From assembly GCF_900111835.1 (NCBI RefSeq), contig NZ_FOJP01000022.1, positions 1-64,000 of the forward strand: DNA of 64,000 nt, given 5' to 3'. A program made the position numbers and the translations under genes. Within the stretch, counting starts at the first letter, position 1. Each line of letters begins with the position of its first letter. Source of the stretch: Metapseudomonas otitidis. Its GTDB lineage: Bacteria; Pseudomonadota; Gammaproteobacteria; Pseudomonadales; Pseudomonadaceae. Shown here in pieces: positions 26,369-33,696 of the stretch. The notes below the pieces were generated by a model. It had not been told where the DNA came from. It ran no database searches and saw nothing but the letters and a program-made list of their open reading frames with translations.

Positions 26369-26651
26369 GAGCCACCTCCACCATCGCGTACACGGTCACA
26401 TCCTCCAGGCCGGCGCGGTCCACGCCGACCAGGCGCTTGATGCCGTCCAGGTTGGCGGGGTGGCAGTCGGTGATCAGCACCGCCGGGGCCTCCTCGTACT
26501 CCCCGCGCAGATCCTGGAGCTTGGCCAGCAGCCCACCGAAGGAGCTGTAGAAGCCGGCCTCCAGCTCTACCAGCGGGCGGCCCTGGGCGGCCAGGCCCTG
26601 GCGCAGCTTGCTCGCCGAACGGCGAGCGGTATCGATGATTTCAACGCGCAT
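26361..26651 (-). CDS. phage hypothetical protein
   Basis: A protein of about 96 residues beginning MRVEIIDTARRSASKLRQGLAAQGRP, with a Rossmann-like alternation (EAPAVLITDCHPANLDGIKRLVGVD). GGGAGG precedes the start. It overlaps the methyltransferase start by 8 nt, so it is co-translated with it. Function unknown. Confidence 0.68.
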   Translation of the reverse strand: MRVEIIDTARRSASKLRQGLAAQGRPLVELEAGFYSSFGGLLAKLQDLRGEYEEAPAVLITDCHPANLDGIKRLVGVDRAGLEDVTVYAMVEVAHG

Positions 26652-27123
26652 CGCGGCGACCTCCCAGTGTCTGCGCCGCGATGGCGGCATCGATTGCCTT
26701 GCGTTTCACCTCTTTCGCGGCTGCGTAACCATCCGCCCAGTCCCCTGCATGGGTAACGGCGGGGTACTGCTTGTCGGCCATAAATCCTTCTTCGACGTAG
26801 ACCTCATGGCGTCGACCGGGGAGCAGCTCGATCACTACCTTGCGGTGCTTCTCCAGCATGAAGTTGAGGCGGGCCGTGTCATCCAGAACAGCAGGCTGAG
26901 CGCTGGCGAGTAAATCCTCGATCACCTTGAGCTGTTCCTGGGCCTCGTTGACGTAGGCCGGGTCGAAGCCGTAGCCGCGCTCCCCGCAACCCGCCAGCCA
27001 AATCACCTTTTGGCAAGCGTCCAGGGAGCGGTGGATCTGCTTGAGCTGCTCGACGGAAACAAGGCACTGCGCGGTGGCCGTGGTAGCCTTCTCAGTGCCA
27101 ACTTCTTGGGTTTGTACTTGCAT
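26641..27123 (-). CDS. phage hypothetical protein
   Basis: A 160-residue soluble protein with an alpha-helical centre (VEQLKQIHRSLDACQKVIWLAGCGERGYGFDPAYVNEAQEQLKVIEDLL) and a basic C-terminus. It is preceded by the AAGGAGAAGCACC leader shared with two other early genes. No family recognised. Confidence 0.7.
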   Translation of the reverse strand: MQVQTQEVGTEKATTATAQCLVSVEQLKQIHRSLDACQKVIWLAGCGERGYGFDPAYVNEAQEQLKVIEDLLASAQPAVLDDTARLNFMLEKHRKVVIELLPGRRHEVYVEEGFMADKQYPAVTHAGDWADGYAAAKEVKRKAIDAAIAAQTLGGRRDAR

Positions 27124-27177
27124 GGTGCTTCTCCTTGGGGTTGGTCAGGCGCCGGGGTGTTGCAGCACCTCGGCGCC
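27121..27177 (-). repeat. hairpin-plus-ribosome-binding-site leader module, copy 1
   Basis: On the minus strand a strong GGCGCCG.GGTG-TGCAA-CACC.CGGCGCC hairpin is followed by CCAAGGAGAAGCACCATG. The AAGGAGAAGCACCATGCA block recurs in copies 2 and 3. Confidence 0.7.
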
Positions 27178-27191
27178 TTCTTGTTTGTGGG

Positions 27192-27545
27192 TCAGGCCAG
27201 CCGCATGGGCTGGTCGTCCACCAGGACGAACAGGTGCACGTCCCGCAGGCCGTACAGGCCGCCCGGGCCGCCGTGCACCACGAAGTCGCCGTACGGAGCC
27301 GGCGCTATCCGCACGGGGAACAGGTCCTTGCTCTGGTGGGCGTACTGGCTGCTCTTGCGGATCCGCGCGTACAGCTGCTGGCCGGTGGTGTTCACCTCCT
27401 CACCGTGGGCGGCCTCGTAGCCCAGCCAGGCGTTGCGGGTTTCCAGGTTGGTGAAGTCGCCTTCGGCAGTGCGGGCCAGGTCGTAGCCGCGCGGCTGGGC
27501 CCAGGCGATGAAGCCGAGCACCAGGTCCATGGTCAGGAGGTTCAT
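27192..27545 (-). CDS. phage hypothetical protein
   Basis: A 117-residue protein: MNLLTMDLVLGFIAWAQPRGYDLARTAEGDFTNLETRNAWLGYEAAHG. Probably soluble. ATGA overlap with the upstream gene fixes the start. Function unknown. Confidence 0.65.
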   Translation of the reverse strand: MNLLTMDLVLGFIAWAQPRGYDLARTAEGDFTNLETRNAWLGYEAAHGEEVNTTGQQLYARIRKSSQYAHQSKDLFPVRIAPAPYGDFVVHGGPGGLYGLRDVHLFVLVDDQPMRLA

Positions 27546-28132
27546 GCCGGCGCCCCCACCTTGGCCTGCCGGGCGTTCTCGTACTCGCTCGGCAGGATCT
27601 CCACAGCCCCCTCGATCCACCCGGAAGTAGGCTCCCCATTGGCTACGCGAGCCTCGTGTGCTGCCTGGTTGATCGGGAACCCGAGGTGGAAGTAGGCCAC
27701 GCCCTGGTGCTCGAACTTCACGCCGCCGCACAGCCAAAGGTTGCCGGTGTTCACGTTGAGCCGGCTCCAGTAGCCGTGGGTTTTCAGGCGTAGCGGACAG
27801 TTGTCCTTCCACAGCTGGACCAGGCGTTCATGCTCGGCACGGATGGCCGCGCGGTACTCCTTCGAGGAGCCCTTGGGCGCCACCGCCGACTCGCGCAGGG
27901 CTCTGAACCCGTACTTGTCGGGGCGACGCCAGTGCACATCCAACCCAGGCTCTTCGGCGAGCTTCACGCCGCCCGCGTAGAGCGAGTCGCCGTCGCCCAT
28001 GGGCGCAACCTGCCCGCCGAACAGCTTGCCCAGGGCTTCCGCCTGCTCGTACCAACGGGCCTTGGCCTGGTGGAATTCCTGGACGATGGCCACCACCCCG
28101 GGGGCCTCGGACTTGTAGAAGTAGTTCTGCAC
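27542..28132 (-). CDS. phage hypothetical protein
   Basis: A protein of about 196 residues starting at a GTG with GAGGGGG upstream (VQNYFYKSEAPGVVAIVQEFHQAKARWYEQAEALG). A repeated aromatic/Gly pattern in the C-terminal half (KTHGYWSRLNVNTGNLWLCGGVKFEHQGVAYFHLGFPI) suggests a beta fold. Family unknown. It follows the 90-residue gene by 10 nt. Confidence 0.66.
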   Translation of the reverse strand: MQNYFYKSEAPGVVAIVQEFHQAKARWYEQAEALGKLFGGQVAPMGDGDSLYAGGVKLAEEPGLDVHWRRPDKYGFRALRESAVAPKGSSKEYRAAIRAEHERLVQLWKDNCPLRLKTHGYWSRLNVNTGNLWLCGGVKFEHQGVAYFHLGFPINQAAHEARVANGEPTSGWIEGAVEILPSEYENARQAKVGAPA

Positions 28133-28142
28133 GGCAGCCCCC

Positions 28143-28415
28143 TCAGCTCGCCACAACGGCGTGGATGGTCAGGTTGGACGGCAGGCGTTCCTGCAGGGCC
28201 TGCAGGCGCGCGATTTGTTCCTCGCTGCATTCGTCAATGCAGATGACGTTGGCGCCCCGCATGGCGAGTCGGCGGATCGAGCGCTCCAGGGCAGCCGTGG
28301 TGCAGTGGCGGCCCACCAGGATCTGGCGCTCGCTCTGCCCGTCGGCCTCGGCGACCTGCCGCAGGCGGACGGTCTTGCCGGTCATGGGCTCGCCGCGTTC
28401 GATGTTCAGTTGCAT
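28143..28415 (-). CDS. phage hypothetical protein
   Basis: A 90-residue protein with an alpha/beta pattern (ALERSIRRLAMRGANVICIDECSEEQIARLQALQERLPSNLTIHAVVAS). ICIDE recalls a Walker B strand, but no P-loop is present. Expressed from leader module copy 2. Confidence 0.65.
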   Translation of the reverse strand: MQLNIERGEPMTGKTVRLRQVAEADGQSERQILVGRHCTTAALERSIRRLAMRGANVICIDECSEEQIARLQALQERLPSNLTIHAVVAS

Positions 28416-28459
28416 GGTGCTTCTCCTCGGTCATGGTCCCGGGCGTTGCAGCGCCCGGG
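28412..28459 (-). repeat. hairpin-plus-ribosome-binding-site leader module, copy 2
   Basis: CCCGGGCGC-TGCAA-CGCCCGGG hairpin followed by GAGGAGAAGCACCATG, matching copies 1 and 3. Confidence 0.7.
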
Positions 28460-28473
28460 TGTAGGGGGGTGGG

Positions 28474-28605
28474 TTACAGCGTGGCCACCAGGGCCAGCAG
28501 CGCGTCGGTGCCGACCAGGCCCAGGGCCACCAGCAGGGCCAGGGCGGTGCCGGTAACGGCCAGGGCCAGCGGCAGGCCAGGAGGGTTGAGGTTTTCGTTT
28601 TGCAT
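28474..28605 (-). CDS. 43-residue membrane protein
   Basis: A short frame from ATGCAAAAC to TAA encoding MQNENLNPPGLPLALAV followed by an almost entirely hydrophobic stretch with one Gly-Leu-Val-Gly-Thr-Asp turn, probably one or two membrane helices. It is preceded by the same AAGGAGAAGCACC leader used by two other early genes, which strongly supports translation. Confidence 0.65.
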   Translation of the reverse strand: MQNENLNPPGLPLALAVTGTALALLVALGLVGTDALLALVATL

Positions 28606-28650
28606 GGTGCTTCTCCTTGGGGTGAGGGCCTGGGCGTTGCAGCGCCCGGG
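28603..28650 (-). repeat. hairpin-plus-ribosome-binding-site leader module, copy 3
   Basis: GGGCGC-TGCAA-CGCCC hairpin just after the primase stop codon, then CCCCAAGGAGAAGCACCATGCA. Confidence 0.7.
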
Positions 28651-28654
28651 CGGG

Positions 28655-31378
28655 TCAAACGAGCTGGAACAGCCAGCAGCGCACCGTTTTCGGTTGCCCT
28701 GCGATGTCCGTCGCTCGGATTGAGTTGATGGGCTTGTTCTTCTCGATGAACTTCGGGCTCTTGCTGGTCGGCAGCACCCGCTTCAGCTCCGTCAGGTTCG
28801 GCACCTGCTGGCGCTTGTTGGCCGCCATCTCCACGAACTCGTTGAGGTTGATGGCCACGAAGGCCGCCTTGCGCGAGTGGTTGAGCGCCCCGCCCGGCTC
28901 GCGCAGCGGCATGCCGTTGAGGTACTCCACCAGGTCCCAGAATTCGCGGACCATCGGGTGGTCGGAGTCGATCGCCCGTTGCCGCTCCAGGGCCATCGCC
29001 GCGATCTCCTCGTGCACCAGGTCGCGCTGCTCGTCGCTCATCGGCACCACCCGCTGCAGGCAATCCACCAGGCTGCGCAGCTGCGCGTGGTTCTTCGCGA
29101 TGCGCACCGTGCGGATCCCGGGCAGGGCCAGCAGCTGCTGCTCGTAGCCCGACGTGCGCTCATCGATGAGCGCCAGCAGGTCCGCCTCCGGCTGCAGCGC
29201 CTTGATCAGGAAGCCGCTCAGGCGCTCGATCGGCATGCGCTCCAGCTGCTCGGCAAAACGCTTGGTCTCCGGCGTGTGGTGCGCCCGGGTCAGGTTTACG
29301 TGGGAGAGGCGCTGCAGCATTGCCTCGGAGGCGTTGATCGCATTGTTCTGGCCGATCAGCAGCGCCGAACGGAAGGGGGGATCGTTGGTGTCGTTGCCGC
29401 CGTTCTTCACCCCCGTGCTGCGCAGGCCCCGGCCGTTGTACGCACTCTTGAACTCGTCCCAATCGAAGTGCCGCACCGGGCCGCCATCGGCCTGCTCGCG
29501 GTCCGACTCGATCAGCACCGTCGGCAGGTTGGCCACCTGCGAGAGGATCCGCGCCCGCGCCGCCTGGGTGGACTTCGAGGGGTCGAAGCCCTCGTACTCC
29601 GAGCGGCCCACCAGCTTCCACAGGAACTCGATCAGCGTCGTCTTGCCCGCGCCCGCCTCGCCGATCAGCTCCATGAACAGGAAGGACTTCTGCACCTGGC
29701 GGATCTGCTCCGCGTACAGCGCCCCCAGCCACCACGCCAGCACCACCGTCCCGCGCACCCCGAAGCACCGCCAGAACAGCTCGAACCAATCGGCCCGGTA
29801 CTCCGTCAGGTCCGTATTCACGTGCAGCAGCGGGCTCTGGCTCTGGCTCTTGATGCTCAGCTTGCCCACATCGAAGAAGTCTTCCTCGTTGCGCTGATAC
29901 ACCCGGCCGCCGGCGATGGCCAGGTCGTTGAACACGTACACCTCGTGGTCCCGGCTGTAGCCGATCCAGTTGATGGTGTTCACCTGTTTCAGCGTGTCGA
30001 GCTGGCCCTCCAGCATCCGCTCCAGCTGCTGCGGCGTACCACTGAACAGCGCCCCGTTGCACACGTTAAGCAAGCGCTTCTTGAACTCCGGCGCCGCCGT
30101 GATCTGAGCCGCGGTGAAGGTGGCCTTCACCGTCGGCGCGTCCGGGCGCTCCACGCGGAAGTAGTACCAGGCCTCGTCCGTCAGCTCGTTGCGCATGAAG
30201 TACAGCGCCTGGAAGTAGCAATTGCCGATGCGCGAAACCGTCCCGCTCAGGCGCAGCGCCTTCTCCCGGCGCTGCTTGTCGTTGAGCAGTGCCGCATCGT
30301 GGCTGTCGCTGCTCTCCAGCTCCTGGATGGCCTTCTCGTAGCGCTCCTGGTCCAGGCGGAACCAGTACAGGCGCTGGTTGAAGCTGAAGTGGAACTCCTT
30401 GCGCTCCTCCCAGCAGTACATCAGCAGGCCCTTCTCCTCGGCCGACTCCGCCAGCAGCAGGGCGCCCTGGTGGCGTGCCTGCTCCAGGTCCCGCTGGATG
30501 CGGTGCGCGCGCTCGGCCGCGTCCTCGATGAAGCTCCACTGCTGATGCAGGTCGTTCCAATCCACCTTCTTCGCCGAGCGCTGCGCAATGACCGCCGCCT
30601 CGCAGGTGAAGCCCAGTGCCCGCGCCTCCTTGGCCCAGCGGCGCATGTTGGCTTTGGCCACCGGCTCGTTATCCAGCGCCCACACCAGGCGCGGCAGGCG
30701 CTTATCCGCCTCCTCGCAGGCCTTCTTCAACTGGCGGAGCGACTCGGCCGGGAAGGGCGCGCTGCTCATCATCGAAACCGCCGCCACCTCGTTGTGCAGC
30801 AGCGCGATGGCGTCGAAGATCCCCTCGACGATCCACAGCTCCTCCACCTCCACCGGGTTGACCGAGGGCGGGCACCACCACATGCCCCGGTAGCTCTCGC
30901 CCGGCTTGAAGCGCGCCTTCTGCTTGCCGAAGCGCTCCGGCCGGTCGATCAGCCGCTCCCAGTAGCCGCCCTTCTCCAGGGCAAAGCGCACCGTCGCACT
31001 GCCGATGCCCAGGTCCCGGCTCCAGTAGTTCTCCTGGGTGTACCAGCCCTGCAGCAGCTCCACCCGAAAGCCCCGGGCAAACTCCAGGTAGGCCCGCGCC
31101 GTCGCCGTCGGGTCCTCGGCCGTGGCCGGCGCCTGCGCGCTCCAGTCGTTGAACAGGTCGCCGTAGAGGTCCTTCACGTGGAAGCGCGCGTTGCACTTCT
31201 CCACCCGCCCGCAGATCAGCATCCAGGGCGAATCGAAGAAGGTGTACAGCGTCTTCTTGTGGCACGCCGGGCACTCGCCCTTGCGCATGTAGTTGGTGCG
31301 CGCCATGTGCTGCAGGCCGTAGTCGGTCTGGATACGGCGCAGCACCTCCAGGCGCAGCTTCTCTTGCATCTGGCTCAT
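28655..31378 (-). CDS. phage replication primase/helicase (zinc finger, Toprim, SF3-like ATPase)
   Basis: A 907-residue bifunctional replication protein. Zinc-finger Cys residues sit in GECPACHKKTL (36-39) and at 56 and 62. The Toprim glutamate lies in LWIVEGIFDAIALL (E185). An ATPase P-loop GEAGAGKTT (573-581) is followed by VLIESDRE (Walker B) and a sensor-1-like LLIGQNNAIN. It replaces the P2 gene A nickase, so this phage does not use the classical P2 rolling-circle initiator (inference). ATGA overlap with the small gene upstream. Confidence 0.88.
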   Translation of the reverse strand: MSQMQEKLRLEVLRRIQTDYGLQHMARTNYMRKGECPACHKKTLYTFFDSPWMLICGRVEKCNARFHVKDLYGDLFNDWSAQAPATAEDPTATARAYLEFARGFRVELLQGWYTQENYWSRDLGIGSATVRFALEKGGYWERLIDRPERFGKQKARFKPGESYRGMWWCPPSVNPVEVEELWIVEGIFDAIALLHNEVAAVSMMSSAPFPAESLRQLKKACEEADKRLPRLVWALDNEPVAKANMRRWAKEARALGFTCEAAVIAQRSAKKVDWNDLHQQWSFIEDAAERAHRIQRDLEQARHQGALLLAESAEEKGLLMYCWEERKEFHFSFNQRLYWFRLDQERYEKAIQELESSDSHDAALLNDKQRREKALRLSGTVSRIGNCYFQALYFMRNELTDEAWYYFRVERPDAPTVKATFTAAQITAAPEFKKRLLNVCNGALFSGTPQQLERMLEGQLDTLKQVNTINWIGYSRDHEVYVFNDLAIAGGRVYQRNEEDFFDVGKLSIKSQSQSPLLHVNTDLTEYRADWFELFWRCFGVRGTVVLAWWLGALYAEQIRQVQKSFLFMELIGEAGAGKTTLIEFLWKLVGRSEYEGFDPSKSTQAARARILSQVANLPTVLIESDREQADGGPVRHFDWDEFKSAYNGRGLRSTGVKNGGNDTNDPPFRSALLIGQNNAINASEAMLQRLSHVNLTRAHHTPETKRFAEQLERMPIERLSGFLIKALQPEADLLALIDERTSGYEQQLLALPGIRTVRIAKNHAQLRSLVDCLQRVVPMSDEQRDLVHEEIAAMALERQRAIDSDHPMVREFWDLVEYLNGMPLREPGGALNHSRKAAFVAINLNEFVEMAANKRQQVPNLTELKRVLPTSKSPKFIEKNKPINSIRATDIAGQPKTVRCWLFQLV

Positions 31379-31626
31379 GCGTTCGCCCTCAGGCAGTAGC
31401 CGGCCAGCTCGTAGGAAACGCCGTGGTACTGGGCGGACGTGATTGCACCCGTCTCGAAGTACGCATCGAGCATGCCCTGCAGGCGCTCGGTGAGCTGCAG
31501 GCGCTGCTCCAGGTTCGTGCCGTTGGCGAGGTCCGCCAGCTTCATGGCGAACAGGAAGCGCGCGCCATCAGCCGCCAGCGCATGGCTCAGGGGCAGGTGT
31601 TCAGGGGTAGGGGAGGGGGTCTTCAT
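31375..31626 (-). CDS. phage hypothetical protein
   Basis: An 83-residue helical protein (LAADGARFLFAMKLADLANGTNLEQRLQLTERLQGMLDAYFETGAITSAQYHG). Translationally coupled to the primase gene by an ATGA overlap, so it may act in replication. Family unknown. Confidence 0.65.
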   Translation of the reverse strand: MKTPSPTPEHLPLSHALAADGARFLFAMKLADLANGTNLEQRLQLTERLQGMLDAYFETGAITSAQYHGVSYELAGYCLRANA

Positions 31627-31637
31627 CAGTCAGGGCC

Positions 31638-31858
31638 TTACAGGTGGGCGTCAAGGGCGGCCTTGAGCGCGCCGATGGTGCGTTTGTGGCCGGCCAGGGC
31701 CGGGTAGTCGTCGAGGATGTGGCGGGCCCGCAGACCCTCCGGCACCGCGCGGTAGCGGTCGTCGTACCAGTGCTCCACCATCCCCCGGCGCAGCTCGCAG
31801 CGCAGGCTTTCCAGCAGCGCCTGGGCATGTCCACGTGGATCGCAACGGCTTCGGGCAT
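31638..31858 (-). pseudogene. small phage gene broken by a 1-nt frameshift
   Basis: The frame starts MPEAVAIHVDM with GAGG 9 nt upstream, then turns into a Thr/Arg/Cys-rich sequence. The next frame continues as AQALLESLRCELRRGMVEHWYDDRYRAVPEGLRARHILDDYP to a stop before the downstream gene. One missing base around 31823-31829 (ATGCCC where ATGGCCC would restore it) explains both. The intact protein would have 73 residues. Either a real mutation or an assembly error. Confidence 0.6.
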
Positions 31859-31924
31859 GGCGTGAACCTCGAATTTCGGATGCAACTTCCCCAAACCCAC
31901 AGCGTGGGCTGGGCGTGTCAGTGA

Positions 31925-32278
31925 TCAGGGAGTGGTGAAGCGCGCGAGGAAGGCGTCCGGCAGGATCCGCCGGTGCACGAAAATGGCCTGCCCGTTGCGG
32001 CAGTCCACCAGGCAGATCGCGTCCGGGCTGGGCGCGTCCGCCAGGTTCACCTGCAGCCAGTGCGACTCGCGCAAGCGGGTGAAGGCCAGCTCCACCAGCC
32101 GCTGCGCCATGAACACCGGCACCTCCAGGGCCTGGGTCAGGTGCAGGGTGGCGCGCTCCAGCAGCTGGGCGTCCTCCAGGTGCTCCTGCGCATGGCGCTG
32201 CAGGTAGGCAGTGGCCGCCCGCTGCATCTGGTCGCGGTATTCCTGGGTGTCCAGGGTGCGTTGCGGTGCAGTGCTCAT
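31925..32278 (-). CDS. phage hypothetical protein
   Basis: A 117-residue helical protein (TQEYRDQMQRAATAYLQRHAQEHLEDAQLLERATLHLTQALEVPVFMAQRLVELA). Overlaps the ogr stop by ATGA. Unknown role; commonly seen position for small P2-type early genes. Confidence 0.68.
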   Translation of the reverse strand: MSTAPQRTLDTQEYRDQMQRAATAYLQRHAQEHLEDAQLLERATLHLTQALEVPVFMAQRLVELAFTRLRESHWLQVNLADAPSPDAICLVDCRNGQAIFVHRRILPDAFLARFTTP

Positions 32279-32553
32279 GCCGTCACCTCCAGCAGGTCCA
32301 TCTGGTTATCACCGGCCTGGCGCATGGCCTCCCGGCGCAGCGCCACCGGAGCCACCGGCAGGCGCACGGACGGGTTGGGCATGCCCGAGGGGCTCATCTC
32401 GTGGGTCATCTCGAATTCGGCCCGGGCCGACCAGCCGCAGGCCTCGTTGGTGCATTGCAGGTAGGCCACCCGCAGGAACACATGGGTCCCCTCACTGGTG
32501 CGGATGCGCATGCGGCCCGCGCAATGGGGGCAAACCAGCTTGTAGGTGCTCAC
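32275..32553 (-). CDS. ogr: Ogr/Delta-type late-gene activator
   Basis: A 92-residue zinc-binding transcription activator. Cys8, Cys11, Cys34 and Cys39 (CPHC … CTNEAC) plus RVAYLQCTNEACGWSARAEFEMTHEMSPSGMPNPS are the Ogr/Delta hallmark. It activates phage late promoters by contacting RNA polymerase. Here it sits in the early operon, unlike P2, where ogr follows D. Its likely target dyads are visible upstream of the late operons. Confidence 0.9.
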   Translation of the reverse strand: MSTYKLVCPHCAGRMRIRTSEGTHVFLRVAYLQCTNEACGWSARAEFEMTHEMSPSGMPNPSVRLPVAPVALRREAMRQAGDNQMDLLEVTA

Positions 32554-33050
32554 GGGCGTGCCCTCCGGTGCAGGGTGATCACCGCACCCACCTCGGCATG
32601 CCGCGCCGCGATGTGGATGCGGTGCTTGGCGATGATCTCCGCCAGCTCGCCCTCGTCGATCTCGCCATTGGCCAGCGCCCGGGAAATGGCCTGGTCCACC
32701 CGGCCCTCGGCCACGTCGGTCATCAGCGCCCGCTGGTAGAGGTCCATGTTGTCCAGGTCGGTGGCCTCGGGCATCGGCACGAACACCCCGCCGTACAGCC
32801 GGCAGATGTAGTCCGCCAGGTAGTGGGTGCCGCTCAGGCGCTCCAGCTGGCGCACCTGGGCGTCGTTCAGCGGCCGGTGGCCGTTGTTCTCGTAGACCTG
32901 ATTGTCGAAGCGCTTGAGGTCCAGGCCCAGGGCCTGGGCAGCACCCTCGCGGCCCTGGGGCAGGGCGCTGATCACCGCGCTCATCACCTGGCGGCGGGTC
33001 TCAAGAATCAGCGGCTCGCTGTTCTCGTTTTCGGTCTTCGGCGGGCGCAT
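32550..33050 (-). CDS. CII/YmfL-like phage regulatory protein
   Basis: A 166-residue protein with LDLKRFDNQVYENNGHRPLNDAQVRQLERLSGTHYLADYICRLYGGVFVPMP, a pattern seen in YmfL-type (CII-like) phage regulators. It probably modulates early transcription. Start overlaps the Cro-like stop by one base. Confidence 0.72.
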   Translation of the reverse strand: MRPPKTENENSEPLILETRRQVMSAVISALPQGREGAAQALGLDLKRFDNQVYENNGHRPLNDAQVRQLERLSGTHYLADYICRLYGGVFVPMPEATDLDNMDLYQRALMTDVAEGRVDQAISRALANGEIDEGELAEIIAKHRIHIAARHAEVGAVITLHRRARP

Positions 33051-33250
33051 TACTGTTCAACCTCGCCGATCTTGATGCCAAGGAGAACGGCAGCCCGGTG
33101 GGCTTGCCCGCGACGGCCCTTCTTGCGGCCGTTGAGCAAGTCGCTGACCAGATTTCTGTTCAACTCATGTCGCCGGCAGAAGTCGGCAATGGAGATGCCT
33201 TTGCGGTCAAGCGCCGCGCGGGCTTGCTCGGGGGTCAAAGGGCCGTGCAT
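33050..33250 (-). CDS. Cro-like DNA-binding protein
   Basis: A 66-residue helix-turn-helix protein: LDRKGISIADFCRRHELNRNLVSDLLNGRKKGRRGQAHRAAVLLG, resembling the BcepMu gp16 group. First gene of the leftward early operon, directly after the operator repeats and divergent from the repressor, the position of P2 cox. It probably governs the lytic choice or excision. Confidence 0.78.
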   Translation of the reverse strand: MHGPLTPEQARAALDRKGISIADFCRRHELNRNLVSDLLNGRKKGRRGQAHRAAVLLGIKIGEVEQ

Positions 33251-33251
33251 A

Positions 33252-33280
33252 GTGTTTATCCGTGTTTAATCGTGTTTGAC
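33252..33280. promoter_or_regulatory. operator: three 10-bp direct repeats
   Basis: GTGTTTATCC, GTGTTTAATC and GTGTTTGACG follow one another with exact 10-bp periodicity between the divergent cro-like and repressor genes, placing three sites on one face of the helix. P2-type C repressors bind direct repeats, so this is the likely lysogeny operator. Confidence 0.7.
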
Positions 33281-33334
33281 GACAAGGATTCTTGGCCAGA
33301 AAACTGGTCAAGTCAACTGGTATTGATCAGAAAA

Positions 33335-33679
33335 GTGCTCATTGCTGCTGGGACAGGCGAACGCCTGCGGGAAGAACGCGACCGCCTGGGACTGAACCAG
33401 ACGGATTTCGGCACGGCTGCGGGGGTTAGCCGTGGCACCCAAAAGGCCTACGAACTGGAAACCAGCTCCCCCGATGTGCGCTACCTGATGTCGCTCCAGG
33501 GCTTGGGGGTGGACGTGCACTACGTCCTGACGGGAAGCCGCGTATCGACCGATGCCGGCACTCTGAGCGAGGACGAGGCGCAACTGGTCGAACAGTTCCG
33601 CCAGCTCCCCGAAGAAGACCGCAACTCTGTTCGCCGGATGGCCGCTGCCTTGTCGATCACGCACGCGATGATCAAGTAA
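33335..33679 (+). CDS. phage repressor (XRE family, C-like)
   Basis: A protein of about 114 residues with one XRE domain (GERLREERDRLGLNQTDFGTAAGVSRGTQKAYELETSSPDVRYLMSLQGLGVDVHYVLTG) and a helical C-terminus (LSEDEAQLVEQFRQLPEEDRNSVRRMAAAL) for dimerisation. No protease domain, so it is not RecA-cleavable. GTG start inferred; a TTG four codons upstream is possible. Divergent from the early operon. Confidence 0.85.
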   Translation: MLIAAGTGERLREERDRLGLNQTDFGTAAGVSRGTQKAYELETSSPDVRYLMSLQGLGVDVHYVLTGSRVSTDAGTLSEDEAQLVEQFRQLPEEDRNSVRRMAAALSITHAMIK

Positions 33680-33696
33680 CCAGCGGAGAAACAAGG

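Noticed and set aside
28877..31399. Open frame of about 840 codons on the plus strand
   Set aside because: Antisense shadow of the primase/helicase gene.
31601..31900. A 99-residue protein from the single open minus-strand frame
   Set aside because: Only its first part looks coding; the rest is a shifted reading of the downstream frame, better explained by the one-base frameshift reported.
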